A stretch of DNA of 64,000 bases from Metabacillus dongyingensis (GCF_019933155.2 NZ_CP082944.1:3908001-3972000), one strand, 5' to 3'; counted from the stretch's first letter, positions 53,168 through 62,872 are shown. Translations and numbers: made by a program. The notes: a model not told the origin generated them from the letters alone.

Positions 53168-53956
53168 TCAGCTCTCTAAATGCGCATCGACAAAAGTTTG
53201 AGCGTACTTGAATACTTGATCCCGCTCAGGCTCATTAAAGATTTCATGATAGAAGCCTTTCCACTCTTTAAAAGCTTTTTCTGACAGAGCAGCGCGGTTG
53301 AACCAAGTTTTAACAGCAGAGCTGTCGACAACTTTATCATCACCGCCCTGCATGACAAGCAGCGGCAAATCAGGAAATTTCTTCACGTTTATATGCGCCT
53401 GCTCAATTGCTTTAATTAATTCACGATACCATCTTATCGACACTTTTGTCACATAAAGTGTATCATTCTCATCAGCATCTCTCACTTCTTTGTTTCTTGT
53501 AGCAATGCTGACAGATAAGCCGGAATCCACTCTCAAGGCAGGTGCAATGATGTTTAAAGGCTTAGAAATCAGCTCCATTGCTTTGCTTGGCTTATACACG
53601 AGCCCAAGACATGGAGAAGATAAAATAACACCGTTAATATGCTGGTGCTTTTCCTGCATTGCCCGAATCACAATCAGGCCGCCCATGCTGTGGCCTAAGA
53701 GGAAAAGCGGCAGACCAAGCTTACGGGCTTCGTCCACCCATACATTAAATTCGATAATATACTCATCAAATGATAAGATATGCCCGCGCCTTCTTGTCGA
53801 TGTACCCTGGCCCGGCAGATCCCCCATAATGACATGGTACCCGGAGCACTTCCACATTTCAACGAGCCAGCGGTAACGTCCGTGATGCTCTGCTGCACCA
53901 TGGACAATCACAATAACACCCTTAGGATTAGGATCTTCACATTCCCATTTCCACAT
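53168..53956 (-). CDS. ytpA: YtpA, alpha/beta hydrolase (lysophospholipase/monoglyceride lipase type)
   Basis: This serine hydrolase of 262 aa has a VIVHGAAEHHGRY oxyanion block, nucleophile elbow GHSMGG (Ser90), Asp in LLVMQGGDDKVVD and catalytic His in GFYHEIFNEPE. In B. subtilis ytpA is needed for the phospholipid antibiotic bacilysocin; the reaction is phospholipid deacylation or lysophospholipid handling. I take the ATG at 53956 (MWKWE); a GTG at 53968 is closer to the AAAGG site and cannot be excluded. It is followed by ytpB. Confidence 0.9.
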   Translation of the reverse strand: MWKWECEDPNPKGVIVIVHGAAEHHGRYRWLVEMWKCSGYHVIMGDLPGQGTSTRRRGHILSFDEYIIEFNVWVDEARKLGLPLFLLGHSMGGLIVIRAMQEKHQHINGVILSSPCLGLVYKPSKAMELISKPLNIIAPALRVDSGLSVSIATRNKEVRDADENDTLYVTKVSIRWYRELIKAIEQAHINVKKFPDLPLLVMQGGDDKVVDSSAVKTWFNRAALSEKAFKEWKGFYHEIFNEPERDQVFKYAQTFVDAHLES

Positions 53957-54049
53957 GATCTTGTTCACACCTTTCTTTCAAGAAAATAAGTTTTAGTTTG
54001 CTATAATAACGATGCATACATCTTACATATATAAAGGAGATTGAAATTT

Positions 54050-54571
54050 ATGATATACCCTTATAAAGAAAGCTTTCCGCAAATTTCAAATTCGGCATTC
54101 ATCGCAAACTCCGCTGTGGTTACCGGTGACGTCATAATAGGTGATGAATCAAGCATTTGGTTTAATACAGTAATAAGAGGCGATGTTTCTCCGACAATTA
54201 TTGGCAGCAGGGTTAATATACAGGATCAGTGCTGCCTCCATCAAAGCCCTGATGCGCCACTAATTATTGAAGATGAGGTGACTGTCGGCCATCAGGTTAT
54301 TTTACATAGTTCGATCATTAGAAAGCAATCATTGATCGGGATGGGTTCCATTATACTCGATGGGGCCGAAATAGGCGAAGGTGCTTTCATTGGAGCCGGC
54401 AGCTTAGTCCCTCAGGGAAAAAAGATTCCCCCAAATACACTTGCATTCGGCAGGCCTGCAAAAGTAGTCCGCGAATTAAATGAGGAAGATCGAAAAGACA
54501 TGGAGCGCATTCGCCGCGAGTATGTTGAAAAAGGTCAATATTATAAAAAGATCCAGGAAAACCAAGAATAA
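54050..54571 (+). CDS. ytoA: YtoA, gamma-carbonic anhydrase-like hexapeptide protein
   Basis: This 173-aa left-handed beta-helix protein has many hexapeptide turns (IANSAVVTGDVIIGDESSIW, FNTVIRGDVSP, VNIQDQCCLHQ) and the GHQVILHSS metal-site region of gamma carbonic anhydrases. A metal-dependent role is likely, but YtoA activity is unproven. The start is the ATG at 54050, 9 bp after AAAGGAG; the in-frame TTG at 54041 is too close to it. A TATAAT lies at about 54002. Confidence 0.88.
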   Translation: MIYPYKESFPQISNSAFIANSAVVTGDVIIGDESSIWFNTVIRGDVSPTIIGSRVNIQDQCCLHQSPDAPLIIEDEVTVGHQVILHSSIIRKQSLIGMGSIILDGAEIGEGAFIGAGSLVPQGKKIPPNTLAFGRPAKVVRELNEEDRKDMERIRREYVEKGQYYKKIQENQE

Positions 54572-54597
54572 AATATTCTCTCTCTTCATATAAGTTA

Positions 54598-54674
54598 ACA
54601 CCGGGAAAAGGGTGTTTTCATCTTTCTGACTTTCCGTGAAATTGCTTTCGTCTGCGGTTTCACGGGTTTTTTTT
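54598..54674 (+). terminator. ytoA terminators (two stems)
   Basis: A first stem AACACC/GGTGTT lies at about 54597-54616. A stronger stem CCGTGAAA/TTTCACGG (54634-54641/54658-54665), followed by T8, comes after it. Confidence 0.78.
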
Positions 54675-54821
54675 ACCTTTCTTTGGCTGCAGATTCCCCC
54701 CATGATTTCCCGCTTATATTTTGTAAATTATTTACTTATAAATTTTACATTTCCTTATTATTTGCTAAATATTTGTGTTTTACAATGTGGTTAAACAGTG
54801 TTGAAAAGGAGCATCCGATTG

Positions 54822-55376
54822 ATGACCAAAATAATGGAAAATATGTACGATTTCGAATGCAGATTGTTCCGCAGTGTAAACCGTCATTTCGACCGGAAAT
54901 TTATGAATTGCTTTTTCAGAAGCATTACACATGCAGGCGGAGCCACCTTCACGATTTCAATTTGCCTGCTGCTTATCCTAATAACAGGCGGCGAAACACG
55001 CTTGGCGGCAATCGCAAGTGCCGCAGCCTTACTCATCAGCCATCTGCCGGTAGCATTTGTCAAAAAACGCTATCCGAGAAAACGCCCTTATCTTGCTTTA
55101 TTGGAAACAAAAGTTACCGCTAATCCGTTAGAAGATCATTCTTTTCCATCAGGACACACGACAGCCATTTTTTCAGTCATTATTCCATTTATTTTTATTC
55201 TTCCACAGGCAGCCATCCTGCTTCTTCCGCTTGGAATCAGCATCGGGGTGTCTAGAATGTATCTCGGACTGCACTATCCCTCTGATGTACTGGCGGGTTG
55301 TTTACTCGGCACTACCGCAGGTATGACTTGTTTTCTTCTTATAAATAAATATTTCGGAGCTTCTCTAATTCTCTAA
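54822..55376 (+). CDS. PAP2-family phosphatase (undecaprenyl-diphosphatase-like)
   Basis: This membrane phosphatase of 184 aa has several helices and the three PAP2 motifs: KKRYPRKRP, PSGHTT and SRMYLGLHYPSD. Close relatives dephosphorylate undecaprenyl pyrophosphate (BcrC-like), phosphatidic acid or phosphatidylglycerol phosphate; which one cannot be told. AAGGAG precedes a TTG (54819) and the ATG (54822). It lies 59 bp before a glycosyltransferase, possibly co-transcribed. I do not recall either gene between ytoA and asnB in B. subtilis. Confidence 0.85.
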   Translation: MTKIMENMYDFECRLFRSVNRHFDRKFMNCFFRSITHAGGATFTISICLLLILITGGETRLAAIASAAALLISHLPVAFVKKRYPRKRPYLALLETKVTANPLEDHSFPSGHTTAIFSVIIPFIFILPQAAILLLPLGISIGVSRMYLGLHYPSDVLAGCLLGTTAGMTCFLLINKYFGASLIL

Positions 55377-55435
55377 TTTCGTTTCTGAACTTGAAATAAA
55401 CTCAGGCTGCTGTAACTGATTTATGGAGGGATAAG

Positions 55436-56578
55436 ATGAAAATTGCGATATTCACAGACACATTTGCACCAGATGTAAATGGTGTTGCGAGAACGTTAAA
55501 ACGTCTTACCGATTATTTAGAAAGCAAAGGCCATGATTATAAAGTATTTGCTCCCGAAAGCACAAAAGAATCTCTTTTTTCAAGTCATATTCACAGGTTT
55601 GCAAGCTCATCTTTTTATTTGTATCCGGAGTGCAGACTTGCCTGGCCGAACATGCTGCAGGTAAAGTCAGAGCTCATCAGATTTAAACCTGATATTATTC
55701 ATGTGGCCACTCCTTTTAACATTGGTCTATGCGGACTGCATTATGCCAAAAAATTAAATATCCCCATAGTCGGTTCTTATCATACAGACTTTGATCAATA
55801 TTTAGAGTTTTATGATCTGCAATTATTCTCAAAGCTCTTGTGGAAATATATGCTTTGGTTCCACAGGCCTTTACAGAAAATCTTTGTCCCATCTGAAGAA
55901 ACAAAACAGCAGGTTCTAAATCAGGGATTTGAAAATGTTCATATCTGGTCAAGAGGTGTAGATTGCCAATTGTTTCATCCCAACTATTTGCGTAAAGAAA
56001 TCATCCAGGAATATCAAATAAAAGAAAAATTCATTTTATCTTATGTCGGCAGACTCGCCCCGGAAAAAGATGTTCAGACATTAATGAAGATCTCTCATCA
56101 GCTACCTGAACACTTAAGGAGCAAAGTGCACTTTTTGATTGTGGGAGACGGGCCATCTAAAGAAGAAATGATGAAAGAATCACCGGATAACATGACGTTT
56201 GCAGGCTATGCAAGCGGTGAAAAGCTCGCAAAAATATATTCAGGTTCAGATCTATTCATATTTCCTTCACCGACTGAAACCTTTGGAAACGTTGTTCTTG
56301 AATCACTTGCTGCCGGAACTCCTGTTATAGGGGCAAATTCCGGCGGAGTTAAAAATATAATTCAGCAGGGAAAAACCGGCTATTTATGTGAAACAGGGTC
56401 TGCCGCCGAGTTTATAAGTGCCATTGACACCCTTTTGCAAAATGACGCCTTGAGGTATCAGATGGGAATGAGTGCCCGTGCTTATGCCCTCAGTCAAACT
56501 TGGGACAGCATTTTTGAAGGTTTACTGAGTGCCTACAGCGAGGTACTGGATCAGCGTGAATTCATACGTTATGCATAA
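55436..56578 (+). CDS. GT4-family glycosyltransferase
   Basis: This GT-B fold enzyme of 380 aa has the N-terminal acceptor loop IFTDTFAPDVNGVARTL and the C-terminal nucleotide-sugar site SYVGRLAPEKDVQTL, with FPSPTETFGNVVLESLAAGTPVIG (ExxxxxxxE signature). Such DgdA/MgdA- or PimB-like enzymes glycosylate lipids such as diacylglycerol or polyprenyl/inositol carriers, at the cytoplasmic face. GGAGGG precedes the ATG. Together with the PAP2 gene it suggests an envelope lipid or glycolipid function; the donor and acceptor are unknown. Confidence 0.85.
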   Translation: MKIAIFTDTFAPDVNGVARTLKRLTDYLESKGHDYKVFAPESTKESLFSSHIHRFASSSFYLYPECRLAWPNMLQVKSELIRFKPDIIHVATPFNIGLCGLHYAKKLNIPIVGSYHTDFDQYLEFYDLQLFSKLLWKYMLWFHRPLQKIFVPSEETKQQVLNQGFENVHIWSRGVDCQLFHPNYLRKEIIQEYQIKEKFILSYVGRLAPEKDVQTLMKISHQLPEHLRSKVHFLIVGDGPSKEEMMKESPDNMTFAGYASGEKLAKIYSGSDLFIFPSPTETFGNVVLESLAAGTPVIGANSGGVKNIIQQGKTGYLCETGSAAEFISAIDTLLQNDALRYQMGMSARAYALSQTWDSIFEGLLSAYSEVLDQREFIRYA

Positions 56579-56634
56579 GATGAACCGCCCCATTCACGCA
56601 AGGCAGCACAATCAGACTAAAACAATTTTGCAAA

Positions 56635-56667
56635 TAAAAAAAGCTTGCAAAGACGTCTCCGCAAGCT
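56635..56667 (-). terminator. asnB terminator
   Basis: AGCTTGC (56642-56648) pairs with GCAAGCT (56661-56667). Leftward T7 follows. Confidence 0.72.
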
Positions 56668-56696
56668 GCCTCTTCAATGCGCAAGAGGCTTTTTTA
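56668..56696 (+). terminator. Terminator of the GT4 gene
   Basis: GCCTCTT (56668-56674) pairs with AAGAGGC (56683-56689), followed by T6. It lies back to back with the asnB terminator. Confidence 0.75.
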
Positions 56697-58583
56697 TGTT
56701 GCGGTCAATTGTGCAGCATCATCAAAATGGTAGACATTTTCGATGAACACCTGGTGCCAAATCATAAACGTTAAAACAGTCCATATCTTCCTGCTGTGAT
56801 CTGCCTCTCCCATATAATGCTGATCTAATAATTGTGCGGCATACGATTTATTAATGAGATCTCCCGTCCCGCTCTCCCATATGATCACTTTTGCCCAATC
56901 ATACATCTCATTTTTCAGCCAATTCCGTATCGGAACAGGAAAACCCAGTTTTTTTCGATTGAGAACGTGCGGCGGAACAATGTCCCGGACAGCCTGGCGA
57001 AGCAGATATTTCGTTTCGCCATGTTTGATTTTTAACTCATGCGGAATGGTTGAAGCAATTTTAAAAACTTCTTTATCCAGGAAAGGCACCCTTAGTTCCA
57101 ATGAATGCGCCATTGTCATTTTGTCTGCTTTCACAAGAATATCCCCTTTGAGCCAGGTCATCACATCAATATATTGCATTTTTGAGATGCTGTCTAAATG
57201 ACTGACATCTTCATAAAGGATCCCTGTTATATCTGTTGGATCAAAATGAACATCTGCAGAAAGCAATTCATGTTTTTCGGCAGATGAAAAGATGTTGGCA
57301 TTTCCAATATACCGATCTTCTAAAAGGGTTGTCCCCCTCTCAATAAAGCTTTTTCCTTTCATTCCTTCAGGAAAAACCGCAGCCAGCTGTTTTAATCTTT
57401 GCTTAAAGCTGTGAGGAAGATGTCCAAAGACAGATAGATCTTGAGGTTCTTTATAAATATTATAGCCTGCAAAAAGCTCATCTGCTCCTTCCCCAGATAA
57501 AACGACTTTCACCTGCTTGCTTGCCTCACGTGCAATAAAATAAAGAGGAATAGAAGCCGGATCTGCCACTGGATCATCCATATGCCAAATGATTTTTGGA
57601 AGCTCCCTCATAAATTCCATATGATCAACGGTATAGGAAAAATTCTCAACGCCAAGCGCATCCGCTGTTTCTTTTGCTATATCGATTTCGCTGTAGCCTT
57701 CTTGCATAAAGCCGACAGAAAACGTTTTAAGTGAAGGGTGAAATTCCTTCGCAATGGATGCAATAATACTTGAATCCACTCCCCCCGACAGAAAAGATCC
57801 AACAGGCACATCGCTTCGCATATGGACTTTGACCGAATCAATTAAGGCATCCTGAATTTTTTCTTTGAGCCTGTTTTCGTCAGTTGGACGTACGGGTACA
57901 AGTTTCGGTTTCCAGTACCTTGTAAGCTCTAATGCTTCTCCCGTTTTTTTTGTAAAGAAATAGCCTGGAGGCACTTTCTTAATATGCTTCTGCATCGTGC
58001 CTGGGTCCGGTACATATTGAAAAGAGAGATAGTGCTCTAAGGATTCTTCATTAATAAGAGGATTTGGAAGATAATCAGTTAAACTCTTAAGCTCCGAAGC
58101 AAAAAGATTCATTTCGCCGTTTTCTATGTAGTAAAGAGGCTTTATTCCAAAGTGATCTCTCGCACCGAATAAAAAGTGTTCCTGTCTGTCCCAAATAAGA
58201 AATGAAAACATTCCTCTTAAAAGTTGAAGCGTTTCCTGGCCATAAATGCAATAAAGCGCAACAATCACTTCTGTATCCGTATCCGTTTTCAACTTAAATC
58301 CATGGGAAAAAATGATTTCTCTGAGCTCAATATAGTTATAAATTTCACCGTTAAACACAATATAGTAGCGGTCATCAGATCCATAAGCCATAGGCTGGTG
58401 TCCGCTTTTAACATCAATAATGCTTAACCGCTGAAAGGCCAGAAGAACCTGCTCATCTTGATAAATTCCGCTGTCATCCGGACCTCTGTGTTCTATTTTT
58501 CTGCTTGCCTTCTCAATGAATGTATTAAATAAAAGATCTCTCGTTTGTTTACGATAATCAATAATTCCAACAAATCCGCACAT
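56694..58583 (-). CDS. asnB: Asparagine synthetase (glutamine-hydrolysing)
   Basis: It converts aspartate, glutamine and ATP to asparagine. The nucleophile is Cys2 of MCGFVG; the N-terminal Ntn glutaminase domain (RGPDDSG, FNGEIYNY) is followed by the synthetase domain with PP-loop SGGVDSS (266-272). The start is the ATG at 58583 (629 aa), required because Cys2 must be N-terminal after Met removal; GGAGGCGAATAGG precedes it. It corresponds in place to B. subtilis asnB, whose loss affects the cell wall; AsnB there is also tied to meso-DAP handling. Confidence 0.95.
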   Translation of the reverse strand: MCGFVGIIDYRKQTRDLLFNTFIEKASRKIEHRGPDDSGIYQDEQVLLAFQRLSIIDVKSGHQPMAYGSDDRYYIVFNGEIYNYIELREIIFSHGFKLKTDTDTEVIVALYCIYGQETLQLLRGMFSFLIWDRQEHFLFGARDHFGIKPLYYIENGEMNLFASELKSLTDYLPNPLINEESLEHYLSFQYVPDPGTMQKHIKKVPPGYFFTKKTGEALELTRYWKPKLVPVRPTDENRLKEKIQDALIDSVKVHMRSDVPVGSFLSGGVDSSIIASIAKEFHPSLKTFSVGFMQEGYSEIDIAKETADALGVENFSYTVDHMEFMRELPKIIWHMDDPVADPASIPLYFIAREASKQVKVVLSGEGADELFAGYNIYKEPQDLSVFGHLPHSFKQRLKQLAAVFPEGMKGKSFIERGTTLLEDRYIGNANIFSSAEKHELLSADVHFDPTDITGILYEDVSHLDSISKMQYIDVMTWLKGDILVKADKMTMAHSLELRVPFLDKEVFKIASTIPHELKIKHGETKYLLRQAVRDIVPPHVLNRKKLGFPVPIRNWLKNEMYDWAKVIIWESGTGDLINKSYAAQLLDQHYMGEADHSRKIWTVLTFMIWHQVFIENVYHFDDAAQLTAT

Positions 58584-58681
58584 CCTATTCGCCTCCAAAA
58601 GTGTCTTTCCACTTATAAAACGAAGACTAGTAAGAGATTGTTGCATTTTTTCACAAAATTAAACAAAAATCCCGATTTTTT

Positions 58682-58731
58682 CGACAAAAAAAGGATGAGA
58701 GCTGCATACAGCAGTATTCTCATCCTTTTTT
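58682..58731 (-). terminator. metK terminator
   Basis: AAAAAGGATGAGA and TCTCATCCTTTTT (58688-58700/58719-58731) with an inner GCTGCATACAGC helix; leftward T7 follows. Confidence 0.85.
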
Positions 58732-58736
58732 ACTTA

Positions 58737-59939
58737 TTATTGGTTTAAAGCCTGTTCTTTAAGAGCTTCTGCTTTATCTGTTCTTTCCCATGGAAGGTCA
58801 AGATCATTACGGCCGAAGTGTCCGTAGGCAGCTGTTTGTTTGTAAATTGGACGGCGAAGATTCAGCATGTTGATGATTCCTGCCGGACGAAGGTCAAAGT
58901 TAGCACGAACAACATCCACTAACACATCTTCCTTCACTTTCCCTGTTTCAAATGTATCGATTGCAATTGATACCGGCTGAGCTACACCAATTGCGTATGC
59001 AAGCTGAACTTCACATTTATCAGCAAGGCCAGCTGCTACAATATTCTTAGCTACATAGCGTGCTGCATAAGCTGCAGAGCGGTCAACTTTTGTTGGATCT
59101 TTACCAGAGAATGCACCGCCTCCGTGACGAGCATACCCTCCGTAAGTATCAACGATGATTTTACGGCCTGTTAAGCCTGCATCGCCCTGCGGTCCGCCGA
59201 TTACGAAACGGCCAGTCGGGTTGATGAAGTATTTTGTATCTTCATCAATTAATTCATTCGGTACAACCGGGTTAATTACATGTTCTTTTACGTTGCGCTG
59301 AATTTGCTCCAATGAAATTTCAGGGTGATGCTGAGTTGAAATAACAATTGTATCAATGCGAACAGGCTTGTCATTCTCATCATACTCAACTGTTACTTGA
59401 GTTTTGCCGTCAGGACGAAGGTACGGAAGAATTTCTTCTTTGCGGACTTCTGTTAAACGGCGTGCAAGTTTGTGAGCAAGTGAGATCGGCAGCGGCATTA
59501 ATTCTTTCGTTTCGTTATTTGCAAAACCGAACATCAATCCTTGGTCACCTGCACCAATAGCTTCAATCTGCTCATCTGTCATTTTTCCTTCACGTGCTTC
59601 AAGCGCCTGATCAACACCCATCGCGATATCTGCTGACTGTTCATCAATTGAAGTAAGTACTGCACATGTTTCTGCATCAAAACCATATTTTGCACGAGTG
59701 TAGCCAATTTCTTTAACCGTTTCGCGAACGATTTTTGGAATGTCTACATAAGTAGAAGTTGTAATTTCACCAGCAACCAGAACAAGACCTGTTGTAACAG
59801 ATGTTTCACAAGCTACACGGGCATTTGCATCTTTTTCTAGGATTGCATCTAAAATCGAGTCAGAAATCTGGTCACAAATTTTATCAGGATGACCTTCAGT
59901 TACAGACTCTGAAGTAAACAGACGACGTTGTTTAGTCAT
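58737..59939 (-). CDS. metK: S-adenosylmethionine synthetase
   Basis: It makes SAM from methionine and ATP. Family signatures are [10 protein letters not shown], the P-loop-like [16 protein letters not shown] and the N-terminal [20 protein letters not shown]. It is 400 aa from the ATG at 59939 after GAGGAGG; an upstream in-frame extension to 59981 contains the ribosome site. The SAM-I riboswitch upstream provides feedback control. Confidence 0.97.
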   Translation of the reverse strand: MTKQRRLFTSESVTEGHPDKICDQISDSILDAILEKDANARVACETSVTTGLVLVAGEITTSTYVDIPKIVRETVKEIGYTRAKYGFDAETCAVLTSIDEQSADIAMGVDQALEAREGKMTDEQIEAIGAGDQGLMFGFANNETKELMPLPISLAHKLARRLTEVRKEEILPYLRPDGKTQVTVEYDENDKPVRIDTIVISTQHHPEISLEQIQRNVKEHVINPVVPNELIDEDTKYFINPTGRFVIGGPQGDAGLTGRKIIVDTYGGYARHGGGAFSGKDPTKVDRSAAYAARYVAKNIVAAGLADKCEVQLAYAIGVAQPVSIAIDTFETGKVKEDVLVDVVRANFDLRPAGIINMLNLRRPIYKQTAAYGHFGRNDLDLPWERTDKAEALKEQALNQ

Positions 59940-60070
59940 TAAAGTTTTCCTCCTCAAAAGGTTAGATGATACGGAACTCATTCCCTTTCATATTTTGACC
60001 ATTCGGCAAAATATTTCAGTTGGCATGTTTTAGGAGAATCCACGAGTACTTTCAGGCAAAATATATTTGA

Positions 60071-60262
60071 AATAAAAAATCCTTTCCCGCGAGGAAAGGT
60101 TATTTACTAAAATCGTAGCCTTTCGCTCTTATCGATCAAGGGCTTTCGCCTTGCATCAGGTTAGCACCTTTGCTCGCAAAAATTCACGAATGAATTTTCA
60201 AGATAAAGCAGGTTGCTGGGTTTCATTGGGCCTGTCCCTCCACCAGCTCGGGATAAGAGAAT
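60071..60262 (-). promoter_or_regulatory. SAM-I (S-box) riboswitch of metK
   Basis: Read leftward: P1 strand CTCTTATCCCGAG (60259 down), GGTGGAGGGA, AATGAAACCCAGCAACC, GGTGCTAACCTGA, GCGAAAG, and P1 partner GATAAGAG (about 60133-60126), all hallmarks of the S-box aptamer. The expression platform ends in the terminator CCTTTCC/GGAAAGG (60081-60099) with T6. SAM binding stops metK transcription. Confidence 0.96.
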
Positions 60263-60276
60263 CCGTTCAAGGACAT

Positions 60277-60306
60277 ATAATATCGTATATTTCCTTCAGG
60301 TGTCAA
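60277..60306 (-). promoter_or_regulatory. Sigma-A promoter of metK
   Basis: Leftward: TTGACA (60301-60306), 18 bp, TATTAT (60277-60282), immediately ahead of the S-box. Confidence 0.72.
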
Positions 60307-60467
60307 CAAAAACTGACAAGGTTTTCGCATAAGATTTTTCAGAACCCTTTTTATATGATTCCACAAAATGCCGAAATAAAAACATTCCTATTATATATGT
60401 ATCATTTTCATCAAAAACGTTTCTAAAACCGTTCCATTTCATCAATTTGTACGTAGAATAAGTTAAA

Positions 60468-60500
60468 TAGTATAGACTATTCATTTTAATGTGTTATACT
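60468..60500 (+). promoter_or_regulatory. pckA promoter with CcpN-type operator
   Basis: TGTGTTATACT (60490-60500) matches the CcpN box TRTGHYATAYW at every position. It contains the -10 TATACT (60495-60500); TAGACT (60473-60478) is a plausible -35 with a 16-bp spacer. CcpN represses gluconeogenic genes during growth on sugars. Confidence 0.65.
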
Positions 60501-60569
60501 AATTAAGAAGAATCACTTAACATATAGTTGAAAATAATAATAGAAATATAGGTAAAGGATGGGTATGGG

Positions 60570-62159
60570 ATGAATTCAATTGAAATTACAAATGAGCTTG
60601 ATGTTTTACTTAAAGGGGAAAATGCATTTCATAACTTATCAGTTCCCGTTCTTGTAGAGAAAGTATTAGAGCGCAAAGAAGGTACATTAACTTCAACGGG
60701 AGCAGTCCGTGCAACAACTGGTACTTACACAGGACGTTCACCTAAAGATAAATTTATTGTAAAAGAAAATTCAACAAATGACAAAATTGAGTGGGGTGCT
60801 GTTAATCAGCCTTTCTCTGAAACGGCATTTGAAAAATTGTATTTAAAAGTTCTTTCATACTTAAAAGACCGCAATGAGCTTTTTGTTTTCAAAGGCTTTG
60901 CCGGAGCTGACGCAAAATACCGCCTGCCGATTCAGGTTGTAAATGAATTCGCCTGGCATAACCTTTTTGCACAGCAATTATTCATTCAGCCAGAGAGCGG
61001 AGATGAGCTGATTCAGCATGATAATCCATTCACGATCGTGTCTGCACCAAACTTTAAAGCAGATCCGTCAGTAGATGGAACAAATTCTGAAACTTTTATC
61101 ATCATTTCTTTTGAGAAAAGAACGATCTTAATCGGAGGAACGGAATATGCAGGAGAAATGAAAAAATCTATTTTCTCTGTCATGAATTACCTTCTTCCTG
61201 AAAGCGGTATCCTGCCGATGCACTGCTCTGCAAATGTTGGTCAGGAAGGCGATGTGGCCCTTTTCTTCGGTCTGTCTGGAACAGGAAAAACAACCTTGTC
61301 TGCTGATCCTAAACGCAAATTAATCGGCGATGATGAGCACGGATGGTCAAATGCCGGTGTTTTTAATATCGAAGGAGGCTGTTATGCAAAGTGCATCAAC
61401 CTCTCACGTGAAAAAGAACCTCAAATTTTTGATTCAATAAGATTCGGGTCAGTGCTTGAAAATGTAGTACTTGATGATGACACAAGAATTGCTGACTATG
61501 ACGATACCTTCTTTACTGAAAATACAAGAGCGGCCTATCCCCTTGAAGCAATGGATAACATTGTGAAGCCTAGTATTGCAGGCCACCCGCATACGATTGT
61601 CTTTTTAACTGCTGACGCATTTGGAGTTCTTCCTCCTATCAGCAAATTAACAAAAGAACAGGCCATGTACCACTTCTTAAGCGGCTATACAAGCAAGCTT
61701 GCCGGAACAGAGCGAGGCATTACATCACCTCAGGCTACATTCTCTACGTGCTTTGGCTCGCCTTTCCTGCCGCTTCCTGCTACTGTTTATGCCGAGATGC
61801 TCGGCCGGAAAATTGATGAGCATCAGGCAAATGTATTCTTAGTCAACACAGGCTGGACTGGCGGAGAATACGGAACCGGCAAGCGCATGAAATTGAAATA
61901 TACACGCGCAATGGTTCAATCCGCTCTTGAAGGTGAATTAGACAACGTGGAAACTGTTACAGATGAAAACTTCGGACTGAAAATTCCAATTCACGTTCCT
62001 GGTGTGCCGGATGAAGTGCTTCAGCCAGTTAAAACTTGGGACAGCATAGATGCGTATAATGAAAAAGCAAAAGAGCTTGCAGGCAAGTTCAAACAAAATT
62101 TCAAAAAGTTCAATCACGTTTCAGAAGAGATTGAAACTCTTGGCGGACCAAAAGTATAA
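60570..62159 (+). CDS. pckA: Phosphoenolpyruvate carboxykinase (ATP)
   Basis: This gluconeogenic enzyme converts oxaloacetate and ATP to PEP. P-loop [12 protein letters not shown] (233-244), substrate Arg region [12 protein letters not shown], metal-binding LIGDDEHGW and FYTGG-equivalent block [14 protein letters not shown] are clear. It has 529 aa. AAAGGATGGG lies before the ATG. A CcpN-type site overlaps the promoter, as expected for a gene silenced on glucose. Confidence 0.97.
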   Translation: MNSIEITNELDVLLKGENAFHNLSVPVLVEKVLERKEGTLTSTGAVRATTGTYTGRSPKDKFIVKENSTNDKIEWGAVNQPFSETAFEKLYLKVLSYLKDRNELFVFKGFAGADAKYRLPIQVVNEFAWHNLFAQQLFIQPESGDELIQHDNPFTIVSAPNFKADPSVDGTNSETFIIISFEKRTILIGGTEYAGEMKKSIFSVMNYLLPESGILPMHCSANVGQEGDVALFFGLSGTGKTTLSADPKRKLIGDDEHGWSNAGVFNIEGGCYAKCINLSREKEPQIFDSIRFGSVLENVVLDDDTRIADYDDTFFTENTRAAYPLEAMDNIVKPSIAGHPHTIVFLTADAFGVLPPISKLTKEQAMYHFLSGYTSKLAGTERGITSPQATFSTCFGSPFLPLPATVYAEMLGRKIDEHQANVFLVNTGWTGGEYGTGKRMKLKYTRAMVQSALEGELDNVETVTDENFGLKIPIHVPGVPDEVLQPVKTWDSIDAYNEKAKELAGKFKQNFKKFNHVSEEIETLGGPKV

Positions 62160-62173
62160 CACTCCAAAACTCC

Positions 62174-62208
62174 AAAAGCTATGCCACACACTGGCATAGC
62201 TTTTTTTG
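62174..62208 (+). terminator. pckA terminator
   Basis: A perfect 13-bp stem AAAAGCTATGCCA/TGGCATAGCTTTT (62174-62186/62192-62204) with a CACAC loop is followed by T's. Confidence 0.9.
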
Positions 62209-62347
62209 ATGTATCACAGCTCTCTTGATAAATTGGAAAAGAGCTCAGTTTGAATCATTCTGACGTTTTTCCTTTTTTCAAGGCAGATCCATATGATAAA
62301 ATTGTATAAAAAAGTAAATCAATCATTTCTTTTAAGGGGGTGATGTT

Positions 62348-62443
62348 TTGGCGAATTCAGTCCGTTTGCCAGATTCTGCAGCGTCTCATGCAAAGCCCGG
62401 CAGTAAAAAGGCGATACTTTGCATGGGGCGGACACTTATTTAA
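62348..62443 (+). CDS. Possible 31-codon small gene
   Basis: A TTG at 62348 follows AAGGGGGTG at 5-6 bp and opens 31 codons (LANSVRLPDSAASHAKPGSK, then KAILCMGRTLI) before TAA. A second frame from ATG 62343 stays open through to the next gene, so the ribosome site could serve either reading. No homology is recognised. The strong ribosome site is the only real support. Confidence 0.3.
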   Translation: MANSVRLPDSAASHAKPGSKKAILCMGRTLI

Positions 62444-62525
62444 ATCGCCCGCATCAGCGTTTGCCTTTTTAAGTACTGCGGCTTTGCACCTTATTTTTAC
62501 GATTACAAATAAGGGGCTGGCAGAA

Positions 62526-62789
62526 ATGAAATATATGAACGCAAACGCTATTTTACCTGAAGAACTGATTGCAGAAATTCAGCAGTACATTCAGGGAGAG
62601 ACCATCTACATCCCGAAACCGGAAACAGCTCACTATAAGTGGGGCACCCGGTCCGGAGGAAGAAAAGTGCTCGATGACAGAAACCGTTCGATTAAGCGCA
62701 GTTTTAAAAGCGGCAAAAAAATTCAGGAATTAGCTGAAGAATTTTACCTTTCAGCTGAAACAATCAAAAAGATTGTCTATACGAAATAA
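62526..62789 (+). CDS. Small HTH protein, CD3324 family-like
   Basis: The 87-aa protein begins MKYMNANAILPEELIAEIQQ; GETIYIPKP follows, then a basic stretch (WGTRSGGRKVLDDRNRSIKR) and a C-terminal helix-turn-helix (KIQELAEEFYLSAETIKKIV). This pattern fits the CD3324/Mor-activator-like small regulators. DNA binding is inferred; targets are unknown. I use the ATG at 62526. The frame is open to 62340, but the 62 upstream codons look unlike the family; a fused longer protein cannot be fully excluded. Confidence 0.72.
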   Translation: MKYMNANAILPEELIAEIQQYIQGETIYIPKPETAHYKWGTRSGGRKVLDDRNRSIKRSFKSGKKIQELAEEFYLSAETIKKIVYTK

Positions 62790-62799
62790 AAGCAAAAAG

Positions 62800-62834
62800 C
62801 ACTGATGATCCAAAAGATGATCAGTGTTTTTTTA
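62800..62834 (+). terminator. Terminator of the HTH gene
   Basis: CACTGAT (62800-62806) pairs with ATCAGTG (62820-62826), followed by T7. Confidence 0.75.
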
Positions 62835-62872
62835 TAGATAAGCAAATATAAAATTTTGCTCATTGATGTTTA

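Noticed and set aside
60151..60426. 91-codon plus-strand open frame
   Set aside because: It is antisense to the metK riboswitch and promoter, which explain the sequence.
60296..60484. 62-codon minus-strand open frame upstream of metK
   Set aside because: It spans the metK -35 region and AT-rich promoter DNA; no ribosome site.
62340..62789. Single 149-aa protein instead of the 87-aa HTH protein
   Set aside because: The first 62 codons lack family resemblance and the 87-aa length fits the small regulator family; kept as a finding because the ribosome site at 62333-62341 is strong.
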